A stretch of 64,000 bases of DNA from Rattus norvegicus (GCF_036323735.1 NC_086034.1:40972439-41036438); one strand, 5' to 3'; counted from the stretch's first letter, positions 12,024 to 25,180 are shown. The notes: generated from the sequence alone by a model not told the origin. Numbers and translations: made by a program.

Positions 12024-13113
12024 CTAAACAAAGAAAGGGGATAATTTTATTTTAGACCATCTGAAAACTAATGTTAGTTACAAAACTAACTATGAAGAAA
12101 ACAGGGCAAATGTTTTGTAGACCAACTCATAGTATAACCAGAATTCAAAAGAAGTATAATATACAGCTAGAGTGCTACAAAAATATTTTCTGCGAATCAT
12201 TTTACTGTATAAAATCATGGGAACATTTTAAAAGTATGAATGATTTTCTATGTAATAGATATTTGACTGGTACCTACAGAAGCCAGAGGAAGCTGTTGGG
12301 ATATTGGTATTAGAATGAATGAGATTGTTGCAGACTATGTGTGTTCTGTGTATGAAAACATCTAGTGTTATTAAACATCAATCCATCTTCCCAAGCACCA
12401 TGGAGTGGAGACACATTTAATATCTAATATAGTATAAATCCATGTAATATTCTTGTGACACTCTAGAACATAAGGAGCAGAAAGCACTCTAGTGACCCTA
12501 CACAATGCGATTATAAAAGCTTCGCTACAGCAAGACAGAGATGCATGGCACCTGGGTAGCAAATGGAGCTCAATGCTCTGTTACACACAAAATCATTCTC
12601 TGGAGTATTGCACAGAAAAAAGATTCAAAGAAGTCAAAGCTATACCTGACCTAGAATGTTTGAGGTAGTTATATTTGAGAAAGAAGTATTCATAATAGCT
12701 TCATGTTCTAATATAATATATTTAGCATGTGGTATATTCACAGTAACATGGTAATAATACTAGAATGCAAATAATCCACAGGTATTATACACACCTCTTT
12801 CTTTTAATTTGTTTCACACAGGAACTAAACCAATACTCTAGGCTGACCTGCACACAAGGTGTTGCATAGGCTGTCTTCTAAACTGTGACAGTTATAAAGA
12901 AGAAGACACCCAGGTGTGATTACAGACATGGTTCAACACTCTAGTTTGAGAAATGAACATGTTTAAAAAGTGACAATACATGTCTGTGCTAAGCAAACCT
13001 CTTGGCATGGGACATCACTCCAGCTTATAATACTGTAAACACAAGCCTATGTATCTTATAAAAACACTGCTTCTATATTGGTACAGTTCCGCAAGTGCTT
13101 TCTGTATCATTAC

Positions 13114-13223
13114 CTTTGGATGGCATTAATTTTTCCAACCAGAGTTCCTTCATCTGGGATGCTAAGCCAATTCTCTTATAAGTCAGAAGTAAATAAACTT
13201 CCTTCAATGTTTGCAATGAAGTC
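13114..13223 (-). pseudogene. Unit A exon: RhoGAP domain, in-frame stop
   Basis: 110 bp between an AAAAAAG acceptor and CAAAG|GTAATG. It reads DFIANIEGSLFTSDL, then TAA, then ENWLSIPDEG. Unit B has TAT (Tyr) at the stop. This is the KDFLxxIPxxLL segment of the RhoGAP fold, which follows the preceding exon's terminal LK in phase 0. Confidence 0.75.
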
Positions 13224-13314
13224 CTTTTTTAAAATGAAAATAAAAAAGTAATGGTCAATGTACATTTTAGAAAGAACATGAAAAGCATTTTTGCTTAAAA
13301 TTAGCAGTTTAGAC

Positions 13315-13525
13315 CAGTGATTCTCAACTTGGGAGTCATAATCCATTAGGGGTTCACATATCATATATCTTCCATGTCAGATATTCTCTCCATTTTTCTT
13401 CATAATTCTTACCAATAGCAAAATTTTAATTGTGAGAAAGCAGCAAAATGATGTAATGGTTAGTAATCACCAAACTATAAGGAAATATATTAGTGTTATA
13501 GTATTAGGATGGCTGAGAATCATTG
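13315..13525. mobile_element. URR1-like nonautonomous hAT transposon
   Basis: It begins CAGTGATTCTCAAC and ends with the near-inverted complement GCTGAGAATCATTG. The interior has TGGGAGTCATAAT and TAATTGTGAGAAAGCAGCAAAATGATGTAATGG-type sequence, as in rodent URR1 (hAT-Charlie). The unit B counterpart is at 27590-27792. An 8-bp target duplication is no longer recognisable. Confidence 0.7.
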
Positions 13526-13724
13526 GTTGAAAGCATATTACATAAAAGACTCCCAAACTTCTATCTCCCCAGAATCTTGGATCAAATGTGGAACCTATAT
13601 GCAGGATCTTGTGTTTTCTTCCCTAGGACTAGAATCAATGAAGCAGTGTCCTAGTTGCTATAGCAATGAAATAAACCTATGGTCTGTTCAAATTGCCTCT
13701 CCTGACTTCTAGTCCACACTATGA

Positions 13725-14340
13725 CTTGCAATCATAGATCTGCACTCCACTTCCCAGCCCAAAGCTCTCTCTGCCTTGAAAAACACCAGATGCTATGTGG
13801 AATATCCAGACAGGAACCTATCATAACTGCCCTCTGAGAGGCTCCACCCAGCAGCTGACTGAAATAGGCTATGTAGAGCCACAGCCAATCATTGGATCTT
13901 ATGGATCAATCAAGGACTTGTATGGAAGAAATGGGGGAGAGATTCCATGACCTGGAGGAGATAGGAACTCCACAGCAAGAGCTACAGAATCAACTAAGCA
14001 GCACCACAGGGAGCTATCAAAGGCTGAATTAACATCTAAAAATCCTGCAGAAGCTGCAGCATGACCTACAGCACAATTTCTAGCAAATGTAAAGCTTAGT
14101 ATCCTTGTGGGTCCCCCAACATGTGGAACAGGGGCTATCTGTAAGCTGTTGACTGTGAAAACCTGTCCCCACCTGGCCTTAGGGGGAGAAGACGTGCTAA
14201 ACCTGAAGAGAGTTGATGTGCCTGGGTAGGAAGACAACCCAAGGGTCCCAATTCAGCTCAGGGAAGGAGAGAGACTGTGAGGGCAGAATAGGTAGGGGGC
14301 AGCATACAAGACATAAAATGAACAAACAAAAAAAATGTAA
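13725..14340 (+). mobile_element. Old L1 3' UTR (Lx-like)
   Basis: It contains CAGCAGCTGACTG, CCAATCATTGGATC, GAAGAAATGGGGGA, GATAGGAACTCCACA and ACAGAATCAAC, ending in an A-rich tail that leads into the microsatellite. The unit B counterpart is at 28005-28640, so the insertion is older than the duplication. Confidence 0.65.
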
Positions 14341-14341
14341 A

Positions 14342-14409
<68 letters not shown>

Positions 14410-14424
14410 GGTGGTGGTGGTGGT
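14342..14424. repeat. Compound (ATG)n-(GTG)n microsatellite
   Basis: About 17 ATG-type triplets (14342-14393) followed by about 10 GGT triplets. It lies at the A-rich end of the L1 3' UTR. In unit B the same place holds only a short AAT-type repeat (28612-28632). Confidence 0.95.
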
Positions 14425-15689
14425 TTAAAAATCCACCAAAACAATCAAACTAAAACCAAAGTCCTCTTCTTGGAATAGGCAACTATCAAAAAATGACAAC
14501 ACCCAAAATTAACTCATCCTGACTGCATAATTGTTGAATCTGTACTTTAGGCTCACAGCATAAACCTCTTGTACACATGTACACCTTGCTTACAGACCCA
14601 GCAGGAATAGTGGTGAAGCTTACTTATTTTCCATGTGAGAAGATCTCACAGTTTCATGTCTTTTTCTTAAAATTTGTAAATATTCAACTATTTAAATTTA
14701 GTTGTAAGCATCAGATTGTTTGAAGAACAGAAACTGTCTTTTGCATGAAATACAACAATGAACTTTGATGTAGTACTAAGGATAGCAAGCCATAAAAATG
14801 GAAGAATCATAGGTGCCCTTGTACATGTACATTGCTTTGAATACACATGGCTAACTTCAGTAAGGTCTTAAGTTTCTGGCAGTGAGAATCAGACACACTT
14901 GGCAAGCTCAAAGGCCAAGGAAGGATCATTCAGTACCTTTGCCTAATGTTAGTAAGCATAGTTAACCCCAGAGCATTATTTTTACTATTTATGTCTGGGC
15001 CATAGCTCCACAGACTTCTGAAAGGTGAAATCAGATCATGGCCCAAGTAAAAATAAAACAATGATATTTGCTCTAGAGTCACTGCAGCTCCCTGGCAAGT
15101 TAGGAGTGTTAGTGTGTTAGACAAGTTAAAAGTAGGTTAGGCTAATACTTGAATATTTGACATGGAATTAGAATGGCAATATCTGGTGAAAGTGAGAGTG
15201 CTGGATTATTTTTTGATTGAGAAGGAAAATGATTTCTTGTATATACAAGACAGAGGGTAATATTCAACATCGGTAGCCTATTGTAGGTGAGTGTTGGACT
15301 TGTCAATTTGAACTGTTATTTGTGAAGGATATTTTTTGGTAAGTATTATTTATACATTCATTTGATAAAGCACATTTTACCACCATTATAACTTGTTCAG
15401 CTATTAATTCACAGGGTATGTTCAGAGGTGAAATCAGTGGGAATATTTGTAATGCCCAACTAAAGTCCATCTCATATATGAGGATGTTAACTTCCAACAG
15501 AAGCTCTTCACCTGTGTCTTTATGATGAATCTTTGGGTTTGTCAGACTTTTACCTGCCATGCCTCTTATCAAGAGGTCATGTGTCCATAGTTCTAGGAAA
15601 CAGTCATCATCATGTAATCTTAAGGACAGAAAGCACATGTGCATCTCTAGAGGGATGATTAATGTTGGTGACATGAAAACCTTCCTTAC

Positions 15690-15848
15690 CTTCAAGTCAG
15701 ATACTATTGCAAGCACGCATTCTTTAATACATTCAATGAGTTGTTCACTGTCAATCCTCTCTCTGAGGCACCAGTGTGAATTTTCAGGTAGAATTTCGAA
15801 TATGTGATCTGATTCTCATCCTTTCCCTGCAATTATGGATAACATGTC
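15690..15848 (-). pseudogene. Unit A exon: start of RhoGAP domain, in-frame stop
   Basis: Acceptor CCCCCACAG and donor GAAG|GTAAGG bound 159 bp (53 codons, phase 0 at both ends). It starts DMLSIIAGKG, then TGA (unit B has CCA), then ESDHIFEILPENSHW, and ends VLAIVSDLK. By comparison with the GIFR motif of RhoGAP domains, the arginine finger position is occupied by Glu here. The final LK joins the next exon's DF to give the usual LKDF core. Confidence 0.75.
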
Positions 15849-17058
15849 CTGTGGGGGATAAGGATGTAGTATTAGAGATCCACACCTGAAGCACAAATAT
15901 GTCTTTTATTCTGAACCTGAGCAAGGATAGTTTTGGCTGCACAGCAATAACTGAGAAGAATAAAGTAGTTATTGAACTTTTTTCTGTTTTAGCTTCCAAA
16001 TACATTTTCTTCCCTAATCAATTTTTCCCCCAATTTGTAACATCATGGTTTTGTTGGACTTCTGTTCCCCAAAGCATTTTGGTGAATGGTCCTCTATCAA
16101 TATCTTTCTCAAGCCTGGCATCTTAAGTAAATATTGGGACATTTCCCTTCCAGAGATAAACTCACTATTTTACTTACTGTTTGTCCTGGCCTGTATTATG
16201 AATCCTAACTTTTGTGTTTTGAAGAAATATTTTTTCACCATATTTCTGAGACTTTTATATCCTTATTCTTTGACTTCTTATTTTCAACTATGTCTACAGA
16301 TGCTTTCACAAAAACCCAAGCATATTTCTATCATTCTTCCATAATTTACTCTGTAAACATGACTACCATGCATAGGTTTACACCACTTTAAATTGATTAC
16401 ACAAATACAAACAAGGTTACCAGAAAATTCTGCTCTAAAATACCTAAGAAATTAGCAGTAATGCTCATGTGTCTGACAGGATAAATTTGTTCACAAACAG
16501 CATAAATTCCTATCACAGCTATAGTGCTAAAAGAGATGTTGGATACTAAAGATATGTTTACAAAGAAGTTTAATAACTCATTTAAAATAGATTAAGCCAT
16601 ATTAGATGGCATTTAAGTATAGTCCACTAGGATAAATGATGTTAATACATATAAAAAACAGTGTGCTCATCTAATTCATTGATAATTTAAAAGAAAAGCC
16701 TACAGATATTTTTAAGTATTGAGTAATTTTAGGGGCAATGATATTAAGGGAGATTCCAGAGAAATGTGGAGTCATAAAGAAACTGCAAGACTTTACAGTT
16801 GGGTAATTAGTGGGGCACTTCCATAGAATTATTTTCTCCAATATCCTGGTGGGTTTGAATCTTTGATACAGTCAGTGCAAAACATGGGAATGGTATTTCT
16901 TCTCTTTTTCTTTCAATTACATTATTCAAAATACGGTAGAACTTATTTCTGTTTTAAAATGATCTTACTCTCATAGATCGGTTATCTAAACATTCCTCAG
17001 TTTGATTAAATAGCTTACTGAGAACAAAGGTGCTACAGAAAGCCAAAATGATACTCAC

Positions 17059-17163
17059 ATGTATTGGACCAGGCAGCTTTCTGTCGACATAAATGCTTGT
17101 AAGATTTTTGCCAAATAAGCATTTCTTTCTTGGTGGTGTTGGATCAGAATATACTCGTAGCTT

Positions 17164-17242
<79 letters not shown>

Positions 17243-17259
17243 TTTCTGTTTCTCTGCAT
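17059..17259 (-). pseudogene. Unit A exon: RhoGAP leader segment, microsatellite-expanded
   Basis: Donor ACAT|GTGAGT; the acceptor is probably TATATGCAG near 17260. The conserved end reads KKCLFGKNLTSIYVDRKLPGP, the xLFGxxLxxLCxxxxLPxPI lead-in of ARHGAP-type domains. A (GA)n(TA)n tract at 17167-17240 lies inside the exon relative to unit B (35618-35758), so the upstream half is remodelled and its frame is unreliable. Confidence 0.6.
17167..17240. repeat. (TA)n(GA)n microsatellite
   Basis: About 21 TA dinucleotides directly followed by about 15 GA dinucleotides. It is within the exon-homologous segment of unit A and absent from the unit B counterpart. Confidence 0.95.
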
Positions 17260-17340
17260 ATAAGAAAGAAGGGAAATCATTTTTGAAACTGAACTCTCTT
17301 TAACCTTGTATATCCTTTGCATTTATCACACCAAATCAAA

Positions 17341-18689
17341 AAGAGATATGTGTTAAAGTACTAGAAGCATAGAAAACATTAAGTAGACACATAATAGTCA
17401 AAAGCTAAGTGAACATAGAAATAAAAATACAAAAAGCTATGAATGAAAAAGACAAAGTCACACAACATTAACTACATTAGACTAATACCTGAATTTTCAA
17501 TGGATATTCTAAAATATAGTGGGCCTGCATCGACGTTCTCCATGCTTTCAAAGAATACAGATACTAGCCTAGACTTTATTACTGAGCAAAAGCATCATTC
17601 ATATCAACAAGAGAGGAGAAACATTACATAGTTTAAACACCACTAAGCCATTTCTCATCATCAATCTTGGTCTACAAAAGGCAAACAGCAGGCTGAAGAT
17701 AACATACATATACACAAGAGGACAGAAATGATAAATAACCCTGTAGTCATTCAAAAAAGAGGGGGAAAAGTATGTGTCAACAAAAAAATAACAAAGACCA
17801 ATAAATACTGCTCATTAATAACTCTAAGTATTAACTGTCTCACACCAATAATATACAGACTATCAGTTTGGGTCAGAAAGCAGGTTTCATCTATCTCCTG
17901 CATCCAAAAAATACACTTGTTTTAGATAAAATCGCACACTCGTGTTTACGATGCAATTGCCTATCTTTCTTTGTCTAGGTTTCAGGGCCCATTTAGTTTT
18001 CCATGTTCATTGGTGTTGCCTTGTTCAGTTAATGTTTAGGAAGTGATGTTGGTGAGGCTTTACAGGTGAGGTCAAGGGAACATGGCAGAAGACTGGGAGG
18101 CAAGAAGTTTAAAAAAAATCACTTCTACAATATTGTTTCTCCTAATAACATCAAGAGTGTTATAAATTTTATCAAGCTTTCAAAGGATAGAATTAAAATG
18201 TTACTACAGGATGGTCTAGAATTTTTACTGTTTAAATCTCACTGATTCATGAACATGTAGGAATCTTTCCATTATCTGATATCTGTTCAATTTATAAGAC
18301 ATTTTGTTTTGTTTTCGGTTGAATTTTTTTTCATTTTTTTCTTTTGTTTTTGGTTTTTTTTTTTTAATCATAAAAGCCTTTTATTTCTCGGTTAGAATTT
18401 TCCCAAGAAACTTAATACTTTTAAAAGTTACTGTTAATGACATGTTTTCATTGATTTACTTTTCAGTAATTCAGTGATTTTTACAAAGAAGGAGTACTCA
18501 CTTTGTGTGTTAATTTTGTATGTTGCTACTTTTGAAAGAATTTACAAGATATCTGATTATTCTTATGTTATATTTAGGCTCAATTATGTTTACTATCATA
18601 TGATTTTCAGAAAGACATACTTTGAATTCTTCATTTCTAATATATGTCCCCTTGGTCACATGCAGTTTTAATATTATCTTAATTGTTTA
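17341..18689. other. AT-rich spacer between units A and B
   Basis: Nothing recognisable as a gene or complete repeat. It contains T-rich tracts at 18300-18366 and short open frames with no family resemblance. Confidence 0.6.
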
Positions 18690-20592
18690 CATATGCTGTG
18701 TATGAAACAAGAGTAAATTGAGTATGACCAAAGATCAGCAAAGGAAGCCATTGGTACCATAATATTTCATAAATAACTTGATGAGGGGCAGCACACACTA
18801 TAAGGAAATTCTAGGTGATAGAATCATTATCATCCTTGCAGACATAAGGCACTCACTGTTAAATATTCTTCAATTAACTCAATATGGTAAGCATTCTTAT
18901 TGCTAGAAATTTCAACTTTTGATGTTTTGTCAATTAAGGCTAATTGTAGATGTGGAAAGAAGAAAACTAAAGTAATCAAAAAGAAGGAATTGTATATTTA
19001 TATAACATTTATATCATATTACTTTAGGAAAATGAATTTATCTTGTCAGAGAGGAGTGAAAATGTGTGACTTGGACAAGTCAAAGGACCCACACGGATGA
19101 TCCTAAAGAGAAATAACAAGATAGCAAATGTTGAACTTTAAAAGCATACTTAGGAATAACTTTTTTTTTCTGAGAAACCAAATGAAAGACCCAGAACCAT
19201 GTTCAATTCTATGGTAAAGAAAATACATTTAAGTCTAATCAAAGAACAGTTGTTTTGAATTGAGCTGTTACTGTCACTTATTGAACCTATTCTGCTATCT
19301 TGCCATACTGGTTATCATCGTACTTTATAGGTATTACAGATGGGTACAACTATCAATTGCTTCCCTAATGTGTCAACTTGCCTACTGTTTTATCTACCTT
19401 AGAACTTTGACTTAAACCTAGAGGCTTCTAAGACATATCCAGGTAGATTGCTGAGATTCCTTGTAAGATTATTTGGCAACTGGCACTCAAGCCACCAACC
19501 TTGAGAGAAATCCAAGTGCTACCTGACAAATCCATATTTTGGGGGAAAGCCACAGGAAATACTTTAACAATTGGTAGAATTTCTCTCACCAGGATTGAAA
19601 TCATGGCTGGAGCTAGAAATCTAGTCTGATTTATGTAGCTAGTTTGGTCATAAACTTTAAAATTGATGACATTAATTTAATAAATTAGCAACGTTCCTTA
19701 CAGCATTTAAATATTAGTCTTATATGTACCAACAAGTGGGGCCATCATCCTACATCAAAGAAGCCTCTTCGTATAGAAAATGGAAACCATTACAGAAAAC
19801 AAAAACTTGGACACAATGAAGAGATAATTGCATTATGAAAAATCCAGCACCAGTGAATACATGTACATAAGAGCTAAATGCTCTATAGCTCAGGGACCAT
19901 TGCAGAAAAGGGCTTACAAATACTGTAAGACCCAGCATACTTGAAAGTCTGTTTTGAAATTGCCTCCCATAAAAATAGGTGCAAAATCACAATAATAGCA
20001 ACGTCAATGCAGTGTTAAGGTAAGGCAATGGTCAAACTTTCACTTGTCAAAAGTTATAGGCAGCTAATTATGACTGACAGAATATTAATTTTTCTAGAAA
20101 TGACCTGCATATGGATTGTCTAATACACACTGTATATCATGGAAACCATATTCACAAACAGAACAAAATGATCTCAAGTAATATTCATATTTGTAAAGAT
20201 ATAAACATATATATGTATAAACATGTACAAAACAATATTTAAATGAGTATGAAAATGCAGTGACTGTGATGGACTTAAGGGAGAAAAGTCAGGCTACAGT
20301 GCTATAATTCAATTTTTGATAAAAATTTAAAATACTAGTAATAAATGAAAACATTGTAAACTTATAGTAATGGGAGTTCAGGAAAGACCAAGAACAGTAA
20401 ATATGGAAATTATCAATTTCTTTACTGGAGGTTTTCTCTAAGATTTCCATTTCTCAAATTTGTATTACAGACACTTTTGAGATAGACAAACCATGAATAA
20501 AGAATATTTAATGTTGAGGCCTCAGGTGATGAAGAGAGATACAACAAATATGCTGTATGCTTCTGTGCATTTCTCAGTGTACGTAATGCATG

Positions 20593-20613
20593 CGTGTGTG
20601 TGTGTGTGTGTAA
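20593..20613. repeat. (TG)n microsatellite
   Basis: Short uninterrupted TG run after GCATGCG. Confidence 0.85.
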
Positions 20614-21082
20614 AGCACGTGCAGATCACATTACTGGTGATATATATTTAGATCTTAATTAGAGCTTTGAGCTTATTAACACATGAGGAGCCTCCAGTAT
20701 TGGTCTTTCTCTCTGTCTCTTTTTTTTCGGGGGGGGGTCTCTTTTGATCATTACTGAACAATATGTCAGAAATATCTGTCCAATAAGCTTCTGTTACTGT
20801 CTCTGACTGCCATCATTATTCAGGTAGAAACTTCTCGTTTAGAGATGATTGTGCTACAATGCCTAGTTTTGTTTGCTTTTTCATGTATGTTTTGATGACC
20901 CGAATTCATGTTACAAAGTCTAAATCTCAATTGCTTTAGACACTGGATTATCTTTTCAGGTAATTTTTTATATTTTTAAACCATGATCCACCTCTAAGTT
21001 CATCATGTGTGATGATTAATTTTGATTGTTAATGGAATTTTATTTATAACTTCCTATGGCACGTGATTCTATGCAGAATTCT

Positions 21083-21179
21083 TTTTTTTTTTTTTTTTTT
21101 TTTTGGAGCTGGGGACCCTACCCAGGGCCTTGCGCTTGCTAGGCAAGTGCTCTACCACTGAGCCAAATCCCCAACCCCC
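21083..21179 (-). mobile_element. ID element (BC1-derived SINE), antisense
   Basis: T-rich run followed by GGAGCTGGGGACC, CTTGCGCTTGCTAGGCAAG, TCTACCACTGAGCC and AATCCCCAACCCC, the complement of a BC1/ID SINE. It is flanked by a perfect 15-bp duplication, TCTATGCAGAATTCT, at 21068-21082 and 21180-21194. It is absent from unit A (near 5925). ID elements are especially abundant in rat. Confidence 0.96.
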
Positions 21180-22129
21180 TCTATGCAGAATTCTGAGGGA
21201 TTATTCAGTGTCATTAGCTTCTGGCCACACATTGGTAACTGAGGTGGGAAAACTAGTACTATAACTGGGCTGTAGAGGCAGAGACTGAAAATTTTTCCAA
21301 AGACTGTGTAGGACCATGAACAAGGCACACTGGAGTGTAAGCAATAACCCAATTTAGTAACATTTGTTATAATAACAAACAATATGAAATATGCAGCATA
21401 AAATAAGTACAATGAGTGAAAATTATTTGTAACTAATACGGTGAAATATAAAACTAACATAGGATCTTGGAATGATTCTTCTAATATGACTAAATGGGAG
21501 GTAGAAGGGAACATTAAAATACAATGACCTTAGACCTTCTTAATTCATCCACTATCACTTATATGTGGTAGCTGCTCTGTTTTGTCCTGCTAAATGAAAC
21601 ATAAAATGTCAATATCAGACAAATATTCTCAGATGATAGATTCACATCACTTAAAATAAGGGTAATATTTGGGTATATTTTCTTAACTCTATAGAAAGAA
21701 TTCGTTCAGTTAAAATGTATTTGAATTTGTGTGCTACCACCTGATAATCAGGTGAGTTTAACCTCTTTATCATACCTCTCATAGGTTTTGTAATGGATCC
21801 TGTGCAAATATTTTTACCAATGATAAGATTTTGACAAATATTGTTTCTCATAGGAAATTAAACAAACATTAATATTTTCGTGCTACGAAACCAAAGCATG
21901 TTGACAGTGGTGCAGGGCTTAATCTTGCAGAATGTTTAATCAATTTTTAAATCAAATCATTGTTTCTAAATGATCTTATCAAAAATAATAATTTCATAGG
22001 CAAGGAATTCTCTAACTTAAGAACCATGGGAAGAAAGGGGGGAAAATATAGCAGACAATATTGGTGGATTCTCTAAATAAAGAATGTGTCATACATACCT
22101 GAATGTATCCAGATGTATTTCAGTATATG

Positions 22130-22182
22130 AGTATATATATATATATATGTGTGTGTATATAAATATATACATATATATATGA
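22130..22182. repeat. TA/TG microsatellite
   Basis: ATATAT, TGTGTG and ATATAT blocks in series. The counterpart in unit A is at 6806-6880. Confidence 0.75.
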
Positions 22183-22319
22183 TGTTTAAACACTTTTCCC
22201 ATACTCTAATAATCATTTTGTGTCCCAAAGCTTCTCTGATATACACAAATTTATGACATCATGAAATGATTTGATCAAATGATTCCATTCATTTGATGAA
22301 TAGATAAATCTTGTCTTAC

Positions 22320-22554
22320 CTGTAGGACCTTCTTCCTGCAGTGCAGCATATGAAATATTAAATTTTTCATCAATATCACTGGTTTTCCAGTTGTGTCCAG
22401 CTATGGCTTTTGTCATAATAGGAGATTTTCCAGAATAATTTATTGATTCTTTGTATGTCTTTAAGTTTTCAGACCTTTTGTCAATGTGTTTACTAAATAT
22501 ATCATTTCCAAATATTTGATCATAGTTGTCAATCATGATTTGTATAAGAGACTT
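22320..22554 (-). CDS. Unit B exon: RhoGAP C-terminal helix and tail
   Basis: Acceptor GTGTTACAG and donor ACAG|GTAAGA bound 235 bp with no stop. It starts KSLIQIMIDNYDQIFGND, the closing RhoGAP helix, and continues as a polar, Ser/Lys/Asn-rich tail with SGKSPIMTK, ending QEEGPT. It joins the preceding exon (25897-26083) at AAG|AAG in phase 0, giving RKKSL, comparable to the KKVSLL of ARHGAP20-like proteins. The open frame and good splice sites suggest relaxed but possibly real coding potential. Whether it is expressed is unknown. Confidence 0.6.
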
Positions 22555-23164
22555 CTGTAACACCACAAGGCAAAAACAAGATTGTCATTTCACATAGTTT
22601 ACAAAATAAATTTAAAAATAAAAGAAATACCAGGAGGAAAATTACAGATAAGAACCCATGAAATGAAGTCTCTAAGTCTTTTGCATCTTTACATAACTTG
22701 TTAAAATTTCATGCATATTGCAAAGAACAGAACTACTTAACCAAAGCAACATTTCAGAACTGATATGCTGCAAAAAACTGTGAGTGTACCAAATTAATGA
22801 CTGTTGTGTGTTAATTTTTTGTGTGTGGGTGGGGGTAGCTGTTTATTGTGATGTTTTGAATGGGATGCCTCTCTAGTTCCAGGCATCGCAATACCCTCTC
22901 GTTGACAATTTTCTGGTGCCTTGGTCTGCCTGGTGAAGAGTGCCACTGCTTAGAATTTGTAGTTACAAAAGGTAGGTGCCCATTTTCAATGTACTTTCTC
23001 TGCTACATTTTTGCTTCCCAAGATAAGAACCATCAGGTCTCAGCTTCCTGTTTGTTTTTTCTTCTTTTCTGCAGTCGTGCTCCTCTGTCATGACACCGAA
23101 GTGCTATACTTGCTCAGCATTTGTAGGTCCCAAATAACCACCTACTTCAATAAGTTTCTCTGGT

Positions 23165-23440
23165 CATGTTGTTTTATTTTTTATTGTTCATTTACATTTC
23201 AAACATTATCCCCCTGCCCAGATCCCTTCCACAAATCCTATATCTCCTCCCCTGCCTCTATTGCAGTTTTCTCTCACTTGACCACACACTCCTGCCTCAA
23301 CAACCTAGCATTTACCTACCCTAGGCCATCAAGCCCCTCAGGACTAAGCCGCTCCCCTCCTAGTGATGCCAAATAAGACAATCCTCTGCTACATATCCAG
23401 CTGGAGCCATGGTTCCCCCATGTGCACTCTTTGGTTGGTC
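23165..23440 (-). mobile_element. Old L1 3' end fragment
   Basis: Counterpart of 7945-8225: ATTTACATTTCAAACATT, C-rich tracts, then CAGCTGGAGCCATGG. It was inherited by both units. Confidence 0.7.
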
Positions 23441-24679
23441 TTTTAAATCCTGATGTTTTATTAAGGCAATAGAAATGTGACTGAGAGAAGTTGGTGAGAA
23501 GAAGGAGTCTTAATTGAGAAAATGCCTCCATCAGATGGACCTATTGTATAGTGAAGCCTAAGGGATATTGTCCTGATTAACCTTGGAATTTGTAGGGCCC
23601 AGATCTCCAGGATGGTGCCACCCTTGAGTTATTGGTCAAAAAAAGAAAGATATGAGATACAAGGCAGGAGGCAGTGCTCCTACTAGGCTTCTGCCTCACT
23701 TCTTGCCTCCCTGTTTTATTTTTGGCTCTGACATTTCTCAGTATTTAACTGGTAACTGCAGGTATATTGTGGAGTGTAACCTGTCTTCCATTAGTTGCTT
23801 TTCATCAGTGTTTTGTCACAGCAATTGTAGAAAATTATGACACTTCCTAAATTGAACAACACTGGTAAGTTACTTTTCTCCTGAGATGATGACTTAGGTT
23901 AAGCAAACTCTATTCATCACATATGTTTCTTCTCAGCATGCACCTAAGTTTACTTTTGAGCAGTCCTGCACAGGATAGTCTTATTTTATATGCAGATTGT
24001 ACAGGATAGTTTTGCTTCTTTGCTTTCATACCTGACCATACAAAAGAATATATTTGAAAAGAACTGTCCATAAAGGAAGAATCTTTAATAGTTATTAAGA
24101 GTAAAAATACATTTTATTGTTTCATTTGGACTAAACATGCAGTTTGATATAGTCTTGGATTTTAGGTTTCCACTACCTTGGTAATTAGAAATTAACTAAA
24201 AAAGCTACGTTTCTAGTTCAAGCCAAGTACAGTCCTGAGCAAGAATCTTATTCAAGCTCTCCCTTGGGCTATCATCTTCCATTGTGAGTAACATCATGAT
24301 ATCTTCTTTCCTGTGGACCTAATACCTGGGAGCTACTAGTTAACATGTACCTTGCTTTCTGTCATATTTATATTTTCTTTATTTTTTTCCTTTTCAAAAT
24401 ATGTGTCCCTTATTAATTCTCTGAAATTTCTAATCATGCTACCAAGTAACTCTCATTTCATTTTTCAATCCTTCCATATATCCCTTGGAAACAATCCCCC
24501 CTCACTAAATTTTGAAAATTAAAATTAAATAAAAATTTAAATTTAATTAAAAAAAATCAAACTAAAATTTAAAAAAAAATTAAAAATACAGTGTGTGAGA
24601 TGTGTTGTGCCATAAGTGGTCACACATTATACCCTCTTGTCCAAACAGATTTTCTTGCAAATGTATAATGAAATAAGTC

Positions 24680-25180
24680 TGGTTTAAGCTCTCTGTGTTT
24701 TACTATACTCTCAATACTGGAACCTCCTGGAGATGCCTCTCCCTCTATATCCTGGTATCTTGCTGTAGCCTTTAGTCATTGTGATCCTTCAGTTTTGAAT
24801 CTGCAGGATCTCCCCCATCATATGCTCCAGCAGCAGGATCTAGGGCCCCTATATATATGTAGCAGATATGCAGCTTGATCTTCAGGTAGGTCCCCTACCA
24901 GTTCGTATGCAGACTGGCTCTGACTCTGTAGTCTACAACTGGATTGCTTTCTTTTATCTGGGCTGCTTTGTATGGCTTCAGGGGAAGGTGATTCACTTAT
25001 TCCTGTTGTGAATTGATGTATGAGAGTGGGTTGGTGTCAATGGAAGGTCTATACTACTAAGGTAAAGAAGAATGGAGGGAAAAACAGGTTGCAAAGATGG
25101 GACTTGGAGGAAGGGACTGCAATCAGGATATAAAGTAAATAAATTAGTGAAAAATATTGTATGTGTGTTTATAATAAAAT
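24680..25180 (+). mobile_element. Old L1 3' end (Lx-like)
   Basis: CTCCAGCAGCAGGATCTAGG, TGTAGCAGATATGCAGCTTG, GATTGCTTTCTTTTATCTGG, then GGAAGGGACTGCAATCAGG and an A-rich end with TAAATAAATTAG. Unit A has only the first part, because the younger L1 replaced or interrupted the rest. Confidence 0.65.

Larger units (their letters stand above)
3485..17340 (-). other. Segmental duplication unit A (RhoGAP-like pseudogene)
   Basis: The unit aligns by eye, in the same order and orientation, with 18690-35850 (unit B). The start (AGTATGACCAA, then GGCAGCACACACT), the exons, an old L1 3' end, a URR1-like transposon and an L1 3' UTR all recur in both units. It carries five minus-strand exon-like segments of an ARHGAP20/TAGAP-type RhoGAP domain (17059-17259, 15690-15848, 13114-13223, 11838-12023, 7044-7281). 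There are in-frame stops in the second and third and a one-base deletion in the fourth, so the copy is a pseudogene. A minus-strand L1 at 9662-11263 is absent from unit B and arrived after the duplication. Confidence 0.8.

Noticed and set aside
14253..14444. Frames encoding poly-Ser/poly-Pro and poly-Met/poly-Val
   Set aside because: They are translations of the trinucleotide microsatellite.
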